Origin: Neorhizobium sp. UBA7851
GTDB taxonomy: Bacteria; Pseudomonadota; Alphaproteobacteria; Rhizobiales; Rhizobiaceae
Length of the DNA stretch: 64,000 bases
Reading direction: 5' to 3'
Assembly (NCBI GenBank): GCA_002500765.1
Contig: DLSX01000258.1
Span: forward strand, 81,868 to 145,867
The notes beneath the pieces were generated by a model, which was not told the DNA's origin, did not search any database, and worked only from the letters and a program-made list of their open reading frames with translations. Position numbers and translations under genes: made by a program. How positions within the stretch are numbered: the stretch's first letter is position 1; the number at the start of each line of letters is the position of its first letter. Shown piece after piece: positions 46,608-55,992 of this stretch.

Positions 46608-47531
46608 ATGGACGACATGGAAACCAGCGGGGCAAATTCGCCGATGCCGAGCGAGTCGGGCATTCTCGAGTTTCTCGATATCTGCAACAGCTTCTATCCT
46701 GCAGACGCGGTGGATGCGCCGATTGCGCAGCAACGCGCCTGGTATGACGCACTCTGCGCCCGCTTCGACCGGCCGCTGCCCGAAAGCATGGTCCTTCAGG
46801 ACGAAATGCTGTTTACGCCGATCCGCCGATATCGACCGGCGCGCATCACAACAGAAACCGTCCTGCTTTATCTTCACGGTGGCGGCTTTGTCGTCGGCTC
46901 GCTGGAAAGCCATCATGCCATCTGTGCGGAGATCGCGGAATTTGCCCAAGCGGAACTCGTCTCCGTCGATTACCGTCTGGCGCCGGAGCATGTCTGGCCT
47001 GCCCAGACGGATGATTGTTACGGCGTGCTGAAGCAGCTTATCGGGCAGGGCAGGAAGGTCGTGGTGATCGGCGACAGTGCCGGGGGCAATCTGGCGGCGG
47101 GGCTTGCGCTGCGCGCACGAGACGAAAAACTCTCCGGTATCGTCGGCCAGGTGCTTATCTATCCTGCGCTCGGTGGCGATCTCGTGTCGGGATCGTATTG
47201 CGAGATGGCAAATGCGCCGGGACTGACGACTGCCGATGTCGCTTATTATCGGGCGGTGTTGAAGGCGCCGGAGGACGAACCCGTGGCGCATCCATTGCTG
47301 TCGCGCGCTCTCTCAGATCTGCCGCCCGCCTATATTACCGTGGCGCATTTCGACCCACTCAGAGACGATGGGAAGCTATACGCGGAGCGGCTGAACCGGT
47401 CGGGTGTGACCGCAACTTTTCGCGAGGAGCCCCAGATGGTTCATGCGTGGCTTCGCGCCCGCCATATGAGCGAAGGCGCGCAAGCCGGATTCAAGGCGCT
47501 TTGCGAAGCGATCCGTCGGTTTTCCGGTTAG
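46608..47531 (+). CDS. alpha/beta hydrolase, HSL-type esterase
   Basis: A 307-residue hydrolase of the hormone-sensitive-lipase family. YLHGGGFVVGSLESHH is the oxyanion-hole HGGG motif. VVIGDSAGGNLAAGLA carries the nucleophile serine. HFDPLRDDGKLYAERL supplies the aspartate, and MVHAWL the histidine, so the triad is complete. There is no signal peptide. The ATG at 46608 has GAGGA upstream. The substrate is unknown, probably a short-chain ester. Its last 4 bases overlap the convergent msrA gene. Confidence 0.9.
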   Translation: MDDMETSGANSPMPSESGILEFLDICNSFYPADAVDAPIAQQRAWYDALCARFDRPLPESMVLQDEMLFTPIRRYRPARITTETVLLYLHGGGFVVGSLESHHAICAEIAEFAQAELVSVDYRLAPEHVWPAQTDDCYGVLKQLIGQGRKVVVIGDSAGGNLAAGLALRARDEKLSGIVGQVLIYPALGGDLVSGSYCEMANAPGLTTADVAYYRAVLKAPEDEPVAHPLLSRALSDLPPAYITVAHFDPLRDDGKLYAERLNRSGVTATFREEPQMVHAWLRARHMSEGAQAGFKALCEAIRRFSG

Positions 47532-48229
47532 CTTTTCGCTTTCGAGACCAGAACGGGATTGGCCCTGAAGGATGCCGGGAAAATGGCTTTCAGATTGTCG
47601 ATCTTCGGCATGTCGTTATAGACGATATAGGGATGATTCGGGTTGAGCGTCAGGAAATCCTGATGGTATTTTTCAGCCGGATAAAAGCCTTCCAGCTTCG
47701 ACAGTTTGGTCACGATCGGCGCGTGGAACAGCCCGGTCTTGTCCAGCTGGGCGATATAGGCTGCAGCTACCTTTTGCTGTTCATCACTGGTGGTGAAGAT
47801 CGCAGAGCGGTACTGCGTGCCTTGATCCGGCCCCTGGTAATTGAGCTGGGTCGGGTTGTGGGCGACGGAGAAAAAAACCTGCAGCAGAGTGCCGTAGCTC
47901 ACCTCACGGGGATCGAAGGTCACTTCGACGGATTCCGCGTGGCCCGTCTTACCCAGGCTGACGGTTTCGTAGCTGGCCGTTTCCCTGGCCCCGCCGGAAT
48001 ATCCCGAAGCGGCGTTCCTCACGCCCTTCACACGCTGGAAGACGCCCTGAACGCCCCAGAAACAGCCACCGGCAAAAATCGCGGTCTCGCTGCTGCCTTT
48101 CGTGGCCTCATCAATAGCAGGAGCCGGAATAACGACCGCCGCTTCCGCAGCCAGCGAAGCTGTTGCCGGAACGGCAAACAGCAACATGGCGACTGTCATT
48201 CCAAGGCTTCGGCGTGCAAATGTCGTCAT
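47528..48229 (-). CDS. msrA: peptide-methionine (S)-S-oxide reductase, exported form
   Basis: Reduces methionine-S-sulfoxide in proteins; 233 residues. The catalytic motif is [19 protein letters not shown], with Cys as nucleophile, followed by [18 protein letters not shown] and [13 protein letters not shown] complete the fold. The N-terminus ([20 protein letters not shown]) is a signal peptide, so this copy acts outside the cytoplasm and is probably a second MsrA. The ATG at 48229 has GGAGG upstream. No msrB is adjacent. Confidence 0.94.
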   Translation of the reverse strand: MTTFARRSLGMTVAMLLFAVPATASLAAEAAVVIPAPAIDEATKGSSETAIFAGGCFWGVQGVFQRVKGVRNAASGYSGGARETASYETVSLGKTGHAESVEVTFDPREVSYGTLLQVFFSVAHNPTQLNYQGPDQGTQYRSAIFTTSDEQQKVAAAYIAQLDKTGLFHAPIVTKLSKLEGFYPAEKYHQDFLTLNPNHPYIVYNDMPKIDNLKAIFPASFRANPVLVSKAKS

Positions 48230-48306
48230 GATAAATCCTCCGGTTGCCGTGACTGTGTTCCTCGCTGATGTTTCGGTCAACTCACATCGGCGTGGCGAAC
48301 CCGTGG

Positions 48307-50307
48307 TCACATGAGATCGCGCGGTATCGCCTTGTCGAACACCTTCTCGAAGATCTTCTTCTCCCCGTCGTAAGCCAGAACGGAAGCGCTGATCAGCCAG
48401 TCCTTTGCCGTACAGGTGATGCTTGCGGTGGAGATCGTGCGGACCGACCAGCGGGCGCGGCTCATGTCGCAGGTCCAGATGCAGGTTCCGCTCATCGACA
48501 AAGGATCATCCGGGCTGATCGACCAGATTTCCTCGCGACGCTGGCGGGTGGCAAGGCCGGTACCGGGATGTTCGAAGAGGCCGGTATCCTCGATCACCTC
48601 ATAACGTGTCTGGTTGGCAGCAAGGTCGCGGGTGACACTACGGTGCGTTTCTGCCGGCGCGTGTTCGATATATTTCGGCAGCGGATCCGGATTATCCGGC
48701 TGCTTCATCTCGAAGGTCTCGTGTTCGCCGAGAAGCGGCATGGCGAGACCCAGCGAGGCGATATCGATCGTCACACCGGGATCGACCGGCGGCGGCAGTA
48801 CCATCGGCCAGTAGGAAGTGGAAAGCGATAGCCGGATTCTGTGACCCTCGCCGAAACGGTAACCGCAGGCATCAAGCCCAAGCCGGATCCTTACCGGTTC
48901 GCCGGGTATGAGCGGTTTCGGATCCTCGTTGCCATCTCGATGGGCGAGATTGATCACGCCGAAGGAGACGCGCGTCGCCGTGCCATCGGGATGGATATCA
49001 ATGATACGGGCGCAGAGATTGGCAAGTTCGGCATCGGCGCTGAGCGTCAGCGTGATGACCGGTCGGCCGAGATAGGTTTTCTCACCTGGGAGAGGCGCCG
49101 TCTCGAAGGTCAGCGAGCCTGAATCGTCGCCCCGCTGGTCGCCAGCCAGCTCCGCATCCGGTTTCAGCGTGAACCATTCACCGGCAGCCGTTCCCGTGTC
49201 GAGCGGAGATTTCAGATAGATGCCATGCTTCGGCGCGTGGGGGATAGGCATGCCCTCGAGCAGCGTGCCGAACTGATCGACATAGAAACACTCGGCTTCC
49301 GGTGTGCTCCAGCGATCTTTCGAGACCCAGAAACCCGGATCGGCATCGCGCCTCACAGACGGCTTCGGGCCGTCGAGAATATAGGCGCGCATCTGCGGCA
49401 GCTGGTCGATGCCGTTGTTTTCTCCGCGCAGCCAGCGGTTCCAGAAGGCGATCGCTTCGCCATGGAAATCGGCGCGTGGTTTCGGCCAGGCGAAATGCGG
49501 GTATTTGTGGACCCATGGACCGACAAGCGCCTTGGCCTTGTCGCCCAGTCCCTCGACCGCCAGAAACGGCGTGTTGCGATAGCCATCGGCCCATCCGGCG
49601 ATCACCAGGGCAGGGATTTCGAAGCAGGAATAGTCCTCGCAGATCGAACCATGTTTCCAGAACGCATCGCGGCGCTGGTGCAACAGCCATTCCTCCATGA
49701 AGAAAGGTTCGTTTTCCAGCCGCTCCATCCACATGTCGAGCCAGCGATCGCCGACGATGTCCGGGTCGGGCGAACGGGACTGATAGGCGAGCATGGTCGC
49801 CGCCCAGGAGAGCTGTGCCGAGAGATGGCAGCCGTTCTTGTAGTGGATGTCGTCGTTGTAGCGGTCGGTGGTCGAGGCAATCGAGATCACGGCCTTCAGC
49901 GCCGGGGGGCGAAGGGCGGCGACCTGCAGGCTGTTGAAGCCGCCCCAGGAAATCCCCATCATGCCGACCGAGCCGTTCGACCAGGGCTGTTCGGCAATCC
50001 AGGCGATCAGCTCGCAGGCATTGGCGAGTTCCAGTTCGGTATATTCGCCATCGATGACGCCATCGGACTCGCCCGAACCGCGGATATCGACGCGCACACC
50101 GGCAATTCCTGCTGCGGCAAAGACCGGATAGGTGGATTCGTCGCGAGGGCTGGTTCCATCGCGCTTTCGATAGGGCAGGAATTCGAACACGGCCGGCACC
50201 GGATCGGCCTCCGCGCCATCCGGCATCCAGATGCGGGCGGCAAGCCGCGTCCCGTCCTTCAGCCTGATCCACTGGTTTTCGATGACGGTGAAGGAACGGT
50301 CATTCAT
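48307..50307 (-). CDS. CocE/NonD family hydrolase (X-Pro dipeptidyl-peptidase-like)
   Basis: A 666-residue serine hydrolase. An alpha/beta core with MPDGAEADPVPAVFEFLPYR, VRVDIRGSGESDG and the nucleophile elbow GMMGISWGGFNSL (Ser in GISWGG) is followed by the helical cap. The catalytic histidine is probably in WVHKYPHF, and the jelly-roll C-terminal domain begins near TYLGRPVITLTLSADAE. Family members cleave X-Pro dipeptides, cocaine esters or acylated antibiotics. AGGA precedes the ATG at 50307. It follows a peptide ABC importer on the same strand, so a role in using imported peptides is plausible. Confidence 0.9.
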   Translation of the reverse strand: MNDRSFTVIENQWIRLKDGTRLAARIWMPDGAEADPVPAVFEFLPYRKRDGTSPRDESTYPVFAAAGIAGVRVDIRGSGESDGVIDGEYTELELANACELIAWIAEQPWSNGSVGMMGISWGGFNSLQVAALRPPALKAVISIASTTDRYNDDIHYKNGCHLSAQLSWAATMLAYQSRSPDPDIVGDRWLDMWMERLENEPFFMEEWLLHQRRDAFWKHGSICEDYSCFEIPALVIAGWADGYRNTPFLAVEGLGDKAKALVGPWVHKYPHFAWPKPRADFHGEAIAFWNRWLRGENNGIDQLPQMRAYILDGPKPSVRRDADPGFWVSKDRWSTPEAECFYVDQFGTLLEGMPIPHAPKHGIYLKSPLDTGTAAGEWFTLKPDAELAGDQRGDDSGSLTFETAPLPGEKTYLGRPVITLTLSADAELANLCARIIDIHPDGTATRVSFGVINLAHRDGNEDPKPLIPGEPVRIRLGLDACGYRFGEGHRIRLSLSTSYWPMVLPPPVDPGVTIDIASLGLAMPLLGEHETFEMKQPDNPDPLPKYIEHAPAETHRSVTRDLAANQTRYEVIEDTGLFEHPGTGLATRQRREEIWSISPDDPLSMSGTCIWTCDMSRARWSVRTISTASITCTAKDWLISASVLAYDGEKKIFEKVFDKAIPRDLM

Positions 50308-50358
50308 GTGTTCAGATCCTAAAAGCAAACTCTGTGCGGGATTTGCCCCTCACCCTAA

Positions 50359-50384
50359 CCCTCTCCCCGCGCGCGGGGAGAGGG
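50359..50384. repeat. 26-bp perfect palindrome
   Basis: CCCTCTCCCCGCG and its exact reverse complement. It is the first of two palindromes in the 180-bp gap between the ATPase gene and the CocE/NonD gene; such CTCTCCCC palindromes are very common between rhizobial genes. Confidence 0.85.
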
Positions 50385-50423
50385 GACTTGCCCCGCTCGA
50401 TGTTGGGGAGCGATTGAGACGGT

Positions 50424-50469
50424 GCTACCGCCACCTTCTCCCCGCATGCGGGGAGAAGGTGGCGGTAGC
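50424..50469. repeat. 46-bp perfect palindrome
   Basis: GCTACCGCCACCTTCTCCCC and onward to its exact complement, centred on GCATGC (about 50447). In mRNA from the upstream transporter genes it would form a 20-bp-plus hairpin without a T-run, suited to stabilising the upstream message or lowering read-through into the hydrolase gene. Confidence 0.9.
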
Positions 50470-50487
50470 CGGATGAGGGGCGATTGC

Positions 50488-52125
50488 TCAGTTTCCAGCG
50501 CTTTCCATGCGCCGTGTGGCGAGCACCTTCTCCAGCCAGCCTAACTCCATTTCGGGCACGGATTTGAGGAGAAGGTCGGTATAGTCATCGAAGGGCGGCG
50601 AAAGCGCCTGGGATTTCGGCCCGAAACGGACCAGCCTGCCGCGATGCATGACGGCGACCGAATCGGCGATCGCCTTCACGATGGCGATGTCATGGGTGAT
50701 GAAGACATAGGAAAGCTGTTGTTCCTCCTGCAGTTTCATCAGCAGTTTGAGAATGCCTTCGGCGACCAGAGGATCGAGTGCAGAGGTCGGCTCGTCGCAA
50801 AGAATGAGTTCGGGGCGTGCCGCCAGCGCACGGGCAATCGCTACGCGCTGTTTTTGCCCGCCGGAGAGTTCTGCCGGATAACGATCGATGAAACCGTTGC
50901 CCATCTCGATCTGCTCGAGCAGTTCCTTCACGCGAGCCGTCTTGGCGGCACCTCTCAGGCCGTCGTAGAATGTCAGAGGCCTGCCTATGATGTTGCGCAC
51001 CGTCTGGCGAGGGTTCATCGCGGTATCGGCCATCTGGTAGATCAGCTGGATCCGGCGCAGATCGTCTTTCGGACGGCTTTTCAGCGCCGGTGTCAACGGC
51101 TTGTCTTCGAATGTGACCTTGCCGCTGCTCGGCGGCAGAAGACCAGTGATGACGCGGGCGAGGGTCGACTTTCCTGAGCCGGATTCACCGACGATTGCCA
51201 GTGTCTGCCCCTTGCACAGATGTAGAGAGACGTCGTGCAGAACCTTGAAGCCGTTGGAATATTCTGCGCTGACATTGGCGACCTTGAGCAGCGCCTTCGT
51301 CTGGTCGGGTGCTTCGTGACGGATTGCCTGGCGGACATTCACCAGTGCCCGAGTATAGTCCTGCGTCGGAGCCTCTATGATCTGCTGCACCGGACCGTAT
51401 TCCACGGTCTTTCCGTGACGGAGAACCATGATGTCGTCCGAGATCTGCGCCACGACGGCAAGATCGTGGGTGATATAGAGTGCCGCGGTATCTGTCTCTT
51501 CGATCGCATGCTTGATCGCCGCCAGAACATCGATCTGGGTCGTCACGTCGAGGGCCGTCGTCGGTTCGTCGAAAACGATCAGGTCCGGGCTGGAGCAAAG
51601 CGCCATGGCGGTCATGGCGCGCTGCAGCTGTCCGCCGGAAACCTGGTGCGGGAAGCGATCACCAAAGGTTTCGGGGCTTGGCAGGCCAAGAACCTGAAAC
51701 AGATAAAGCGCCCGCTTTCGCGCCTCCTGCCTGCTCATCAGCCCGTGCTTGACGGTTGCCTCCATCACCTGGTCACCCAGCCGATGGGCGGGGTTGAAGG
51801 CCGCGGCGGCCGATTGCGCCACATAGCAGATACGGGCGCCGCGCAGTTTCCTGATGCCGCCCTTGCCGAGCTTGAGGATATCTGTGCCGTCGAGCATCAC
51901 TTCGCCGCCGGTGATCTCGGCGCCGCCGCGGCCGTAGGCAAGGGCGGAGAGGCCTATCGTCGATTTACCGGCGCCGGACTCGCCGATCAGGCCGAGAACC
52001 CTGCCTTTCTGGAGATCGAAGGAAACACCATCGACGATGGTGATGCGCTTCGGCGGCTCTCCCGGCGGATAGCTTGTCGCCTCGATCCTGAGGTCTCTGA
52101 CGGATAGAAGATCTTTGTCAGGCAT
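50488..52125 (-). CDS. fused dual-ATPase subunit of a peptide ABC importer
   Basis: A 545-residue protein with two ABC domains. Domain 1: Walker A GESGAGKSTIG, signature VSGGQLQRAM, Walker [13 protein letters not shown]. Domain 2: Walker [13 protein letters not shown], signature LSGGQKQRVA, Walker [13 protein letters not shown]. The ATG at 52125 lies 8 bases from GGAGG and overlaps the permease stop by 8 bases; a GTG two codons earlier is too close to the site. It is the last gene of the second peptide transporter. Confidence 0.94.
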   Translation of the reverse strand: MPDKDLLSVRDLRIEATSYPPGEPPKRITIVDGVSFDLQKGRVLGLIGESGAGKSTIGLSALAYGRGGAEITGGEVMLDGTDILKLGKGGIRKLRGARICYVAQSAAAAFNPAHRLGDQVMEATVKHGLMSRQEARKRALYLFQVLGLPSPETFGDRFPHQVSGGQLQRAMTAMALCSSPDLIVFDEPTTALDVTTQIDVLAAIKHAIEETDTAALYITHDLAVVAQISDDIMVLRHGKTVEYGPVQQIIEAPTQDYTRALVNVRQAIRHEAPDQTKALLKVANVSAEYSNGFKVLHDVSLHLCKGQTLAIVGESGSGKSTLARVITGLLPPSSGKVTFEDKPLTPALKSRPKDDLRRIQLIYQMADTAMNPRQTVRNIIGRPLTFYDGLRGAAKTARVKELLEQIEMGNGFIDRYPAELSGGQKQRVAIARALAARPELILCDEPTSALDPLVAEGILKLLMKLQEEQQLSYVFITHDIAIVKAIADSVAVMHRGRLVRFGPKSQALSPPFDDYTDLLLKSVPEMELGWLEKVLATRRMESAGN

Positions 52126-52945
52126 CGCCACGGCCTCCCTTCAGGCTGGAGGTTCGTTTCAGCAGCCAATCGACCACCAGGTTGACGCAGATGCAGAGCG
52201 CGGCAATCGCCGCGCCCGGTACCAGCGCCGCCGATATGCCGAAAATGATGCCGTCCTTGTTGTCCTTTACCATGCCGCCCCAATCGGCTGTGGGCGGCTG
52301 GATGCCGAGGCCGAGGAAGGAGAGGGTGGAAAGGAACAGTATCGCGAAAGCGAAGCGCAGGCCGAATTCGGCCAGTAGCGGCGACAGCGTATTCGGAAGG
52401 ATTTCGCGAAAGATGATCCAGGTCTTGCCCTCACCACGCAGTTTCGCCGCCTCGACGAATTCCATCACAGCCACGTCGAGCGCTACGGCTCGGCCGAGGC
52501 GGTAGACGCGGGTCGAGTCGAGCACGGCCATGACCAGAATCAGGACGAAGAGATATTGCGGCAGGACGGCCAGCACCACGAGCGCGAAGATCAGCGTGGG
52601 GATAGACATCATCAGATCGTTGAAACGGGAGAAGACCGTATCGACGACCCCGCCGGAGACCGCGGCGGTGAAGCTCAGAATAATGCCGAGGGAGAAAGAG
52701 ATCACTGTCGCCGCCAATGCCACGAACAGCGTCGTGCGGGTGCCGTAGATTAGCCGGGAAAGAATGTCGCGACCGAGATTATCCAGCCCGAAGAAAAACT
52801 GGGCGTCAGCGGCCTGCCATACGCCGCCCACGACTTCCGTCTCGCCGTAAGGGGCAATCAGCGGCGCGAAGATGGCGCAGAAGATAGCGAGCGCGATACC
52901 GAACAGACCGATCCAGGCGGTGATGGGGATTTCTCTCAATCTCAT
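52118..52945 (-). CDS. peptide ABC importer permease, DppC-like
   Basis: A 275-residue permease with about six TM helices. FFFGLDNLGRDILSRLIYG is the conserved N-terminal motif; the EAA loop reads VMEFVEAAKLRGEGKTWIIF, and STLSFLGLGIQPPTADWGGM is the C-terminal signature. It overlaps dppB-like and the ATPase gene, so the operon is translationally coupled. Confidence 0.93.
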   Translation of the reverse strand: MRLREIPITAWIGLFGIALAIFCAIFAPLIAPYGETEVVGGVWQAADAQFFFGLDNLGRDILSRLIYGTRTTLFVALAATVISFSLGIILSFTAAVSGGVVDTVFSRFNDLMMSIPTLIFALVVLAVLPQYLFVLILVMAVLDSTRVYRLGRAVALDVAVMEFVEAAKLRGEGKTWIIFREILPNTLSPLLAEFGLRFAFAILFLSTLSFLGLGIQPPTADWGGMVKDNKDGIIFGISAALVPGAAIAALCICVNLVVDWLLKRTSSLKGGRGDA

Positions 52946-53949
52946 CGCGGATGCCTCAGTCTGGGGTTGGCAATGATCGCCAGGATGTCGGCCAGCATGT
53001 TGAGAAGAATGTAGACCGCGGCAAAAATCAGCCCGCAGGCCTGCACGACGGGCATGTCGCGCACGGTGACCGCATCGACCATGTATTGGCCCATGCCGGG
53101 ATAAACGAAGATCACTTCGACCACCACGACGCCGACGACGAGATAGGCCAGGTTCAGCGCCACGACATTGATGATCGGTGCAAGCGCGTTGGGTGCTGCA
53201 TGCTTGACGATCGCGCGCCAGCTGGAAAGCCCCTTCAATTCCGCTGTTTCCATATAGGCTGAAGACATGACGGAGAGGATAGCCGCCCGTGTCATGCGCA
53301 TCATATGGGCGAGCACGACAAGCACCAGCGTTGCCGTCGGCAGGGCGATCGTCTGGATACGCTGGAAAAAGCCCATGCCTTGGTAGACTGTCGCCGGGAA
53401 TGTCGCGATGCCGAAATCGACGGCAAAATAGAGGATCAGCAGGTAGCCGATGAAGAATTCCGGTAGTGAGATGGCTGCCAGCGAGATGACGTTGATGATC
53501 TTGTCGGGCAGCCGGTCGCGGAAGTGGACCGACAGCATGCCGAGCCCGATCGCCAGCGGTACGGCGATGATCGCGGCAAAGCCTGCGAGGAAGAGTGAAT
53601 TGCCAAGCCGGTTGCCGACCTGTTCCGACACCGAGTTACGGCTTGCCCATGATGTGCCGAAATCCCCCTGAAGGACTCCGCCCAGCCAGTCGAAGTAGCG
53701 GGTTGCCACCGGTCGATCGAGGCCAAGTTCGGCCGTGATGTTGGCGACCGCCTGGGGCGTTGCCGATTGGCCGAGATAGGTGGTGGCGAAATCGCCAGGC
53801 AGGGCTTCCACACCGGCGAAGATCAGCACGGATACGGCAAAAAGAAGGACAAGCGACAGCAGACAACGCTCGATGATGATGGCGACCAGGGGAAACCGTT
53901 CCCTCAGGCTGCGGGCAGGCGATCCGCCGGCCTCTGCGGAATTTGACAT
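52942..53949 (-). CDS. peptide ABC importer permease, DppB-like
   Basis: A 335-residue permease. A 25-residue cytoplasmic lead precedes LLSLVLLFAVSVLIFAGVEA; LPGDFATTYLGQSATPQAVA and GLDRPVATRYFDWLGGVLQG are family marks. The EAA loop is SSAYMETAELKGLSSWRAIV. VVEVIFVYPGMGQYMVDAV completes it. Its stop overlaps the dppC-like start by 4 bases. A gap of 98 bases separates it from the binding-protein gene. Confidence 0.93.
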   Translation of the reverse strand: MSNSAEAGGSPARSLRERFPLVAIIIERCLLSLVLLFAVSVLIFAGVEALPGDFATTYLGQSATPQAVANITAELGLDRPVATRYFDWLGGVLQGDFGTSWASRNSVSEQVGNRLGNSLFLAGFAAIIAVPLAIGLGMLSVHFRDRLPDKIINVISLAAISLPEFFIGYLLILYFAVDFGIATFPATVYQGMGFFQRIQTIALPTATLVLVVLAHMMRMTRAAILSVMSSAYMETAELKGLSSWRAIVKHAAPNALAPIINVVALNLAYLVVGVVVVEVIFVYPGMGQYMVDAVTVRDMPVVQACGLIFAAVYILLNMLADILAIIANPRLRHPR

Positions 53950-54047
53950 CTGTTGTGATCCCGGTTCCGAAACGAAGTGCTCGGACCGCAGGGCTTATGC
54001 CCCGCGGCCCATATTCATCGTTGGGGCCTTGGCCCCTGCGTTCAGAA

Positions 54048-55637
54048 TCAGGCGCTGAACCAGACGCGGCTCGCGACATATCCGTTCGACATGTCGTTGC
54101 CGATGTCGTTCACATAGCCCATCAGCTTCTTGGTGCCGGCATTCACGAAGTCGTTGAACATCGGCAGGATCGTGCCACCCTCGTCACGTACCAGCATCGC
54201 CATTTCGCGATACATGTCGCGGCGCTTGGTCTCATCCAGCTCGCCACGGGCGGAGATCAACAGCTTGTCGAAGGTCTCGTTCTTGAAGCGGGTGTCGTTC
54301 CAGTCGGCGGTCGAAAGATAGGCGCCGGAATAGAACTGATCTTGCGTCGCGCGGCTTCCCCAGTAGGAGGCCGAGAAGGGCTGGACATTCCAGACGTTCG
54401 ACCAGTAGCCGTCACCGGGCTCGCGCTTCAATTCGATCTCTATGCCGGCCTTTTTGGCGCTCTGCTGGAAGAGCACGGACGCATCGACCGCGCCCGGGAA
54501 GGCGACTTCCGACGTGCGCAGCAGGATCGGGCCGCTGTGGCCGGATTTCTTGTAGTGGAAGGCCGCCTTGTCGGGATCGTAGGAGCGTTGCTCGATCCCT
54601 TCGGGGAATAGCGCATAGGTGTCGTTGATGGGGAAATCGTTGCCGACCTTGCCGTAACCACCAAGAATGCGCTCGACCATTTCCTCGCGGTTGATCGCAT
54701 ATTTCAACGCCATGCGGACGTCATTGTTGTCGAACGGCGCCTTGTCACAATGCATGATGAAGACATAATGCCCGCCACCGGATGTGGTCAGCAACTGTAC
54801 CGTCGGCGCGCGCGTCAGCAGTGCCACCGTCTTGGGATCGACGCGGTTGATGAACTGGACCTGACCGGAGGCAATCGCCGCAACACGAGCGGTTGCGTCG
54901 TTCATCGTGATGATCTCGACCGTATCGACATAACCGCGGTCGGAGCGCCAGTCGTTCTCGTTCTTCTCGAACGTCATGCGAACCCCGGGTTCGAAGCTCT
55001 TGACCTTGTAAGGCCCGGTGCCGATACCGGCGGTCGGCTTATCGACGCCGCCATTCGGCTGGATCACCAGGTGGTAGTCGGTGAAGATCGCCGGCAGGTC
55101 GGCATTGCCGGCATCGAGCGAGACGACCAGGTCACCGCCCTTGTTCTCGATCGACGTGATCGATTTCAGCATGCCGGCAGCACCGGATTCCGTCTTTTCG
55201 TCGCTGTGTCGCTTCAGGGTCGCAACCACATCATCGACGGTCATTTCCTTGCCGTCGTGGAAGGTTACGCCCTTGCGGATCTTGAAAGTCCAGGTCTTGG
55301 CGTCCGGTGATGGTGCCCAGGATTCTGCGAGTGAGGGAATGGGAGCACGTGTTTCCGGATGGGTTTCCACCAGCGTGTCACCCCAGGTGCGGACAGCGGC
55401 GAACATGACCTGTGAGGTCGCCTTGGCGGGATCGATACTGTCTGTGGCTGCGCCGCCTTCGAGGCCGAGCTTCAGGTTGCCACCCTTCTGAGGGGTCTGT
55501 GCAGCCACGCTGCCGGCGAAGAGAGTGCTGGCCGAGGACAGCGCTACACCGGCGGCCATCGCGCGACCCAGAAATTCCCGGCGGTTCATGCCACCGGCTG
55601 TCACGCGGCCGGCGAGATATCTAGTGAAATCGTTCAT
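54048..55637 (-). CDS. peptide ABC importer binding protein with Tat signal
   Basis: A 529-residue SBP family 5 protein. The N-terminus has a twin-arginine motif, NRREFLGRAMAAGVALSSAS, cleaved near VAAQ, so it is probably exported folded by Tat; this differs from OppA at 35.6 kb, which has a Sec signal. WAPSPDAKTWTFKIRKGVTF and DNNDVRMALKYAINREEMVE are family signatures. It is the first gene of the operon; the 355-bp region upstream is its likely promoter region. Ligand unknown. Confidence 0.93.
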   Translation of the reverse strand: MNDFTRYLAGRVTAGGMNRREFLGRAMAAGVALSSASTLFAGSVAAQTPQKGGNLKLGLEGGAATDSIDPAKATSQVMFAAVRTWGDTLVETHPETRAPIPSLAESWAPSPDAKTWTFKIRKGVTFHDGKEMTVDDVVATLKRHSDEKTESGAAGMLKSITSIENKGGDLVVSLDAGNADLPAIFTDYHLVIQPNGGVDKPTAGIGTGPYKVKSFEPGVRMTFEKNENDWRSDRGYVDTVEIITMNDATARVAAIASGQVQFINRVDPKTVALLTRAPTVQLLTTSGGGHYVFIMHCDKAPFDNNDVRMALKYAINREEMVERILGGYGKVGNDFPINDTYALFPEGIEQRSYDPDKAAFHYKKSGHSGPILLRTSEVAFPGAVDASVLFQQSAKKAGIEIELKREPGDGYWSNVWNVQPFSASYWGSRATQDQFYSGAYLSTADWNDTRFKNETFDKLLISARGELDETKRRDMYREMAMLVRDEGGTILPMFNDFVNAGTKKLMGYVNDIGNDMSNGYVASRVWFSA

Positions 55638-55992
55638 TTCCCTTGTTCCCCTTTATCCGATGCAGATTTCTGGTCTTGTCATCGACACCCCGTTTCGCGG
55701 TTTCCTCTTCCCGAAAGGGGTGTGTTTCATGCTGTCGATCGTGGGAAATGGTTCGGTTGCCGCCGACATAACTTCCTTTCTTGTGCAGTCCCCGGCTCAT
55801 CTTCGTGAGCTCATTGCCTCGGGGAATTTCTGCCTAGTGATCGAAGGCCCGTTGAGGCTTGATGAATGGTAAGGGCGCGGTGTCGCGCGGGTGAGCCTTC
55901 GCTACGACATTAAGTGCCTTTGATGCGACACATTTGGCAACCTCCCATGGGTTGCGAAAATTTGATGGGTGCCAAAGCGTTGGCCGATCGGC
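55638..55992. other. upstream region of the second peptide transporter
   Basis: 355 bp between the binding-protein gene start and the 3' end of cobB. It holds one small plus-strand frame (55729-55872, described separately) and a hairpin GCAACC/GGTTGC at 55937-55955. I see no cobalamin riboswitch and no clear promoter boxes. Confidence 0.4.
55729..55872 (+). CDS. possible small protein (47 aa)
   Basis: A 47-residue frame starting MLSIVGNGSVAADITSFLVQ and ending RLDEW, with AAAGGGG about 9 bases before the ATG. The IVGNGSVAADI start looks like a Rossmann-type strand-loop. It could be a real small gene or a remnant of a larger one. It is antisense to the likely promoter region of the peptide transporter. 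Confidence 0.25.
   Translation: MLSIVGNGSVAADITSFLVQSPAHLRELIASGNFCLVIEGPLRLDEW

Noticed and set aside
45249..47291. 680-codon minus-strand frame over frcR and the esterase gene
   Set aside because: Covers two genes with complete motifs on the other strand; composition is typical of antisense GC-rich frames.
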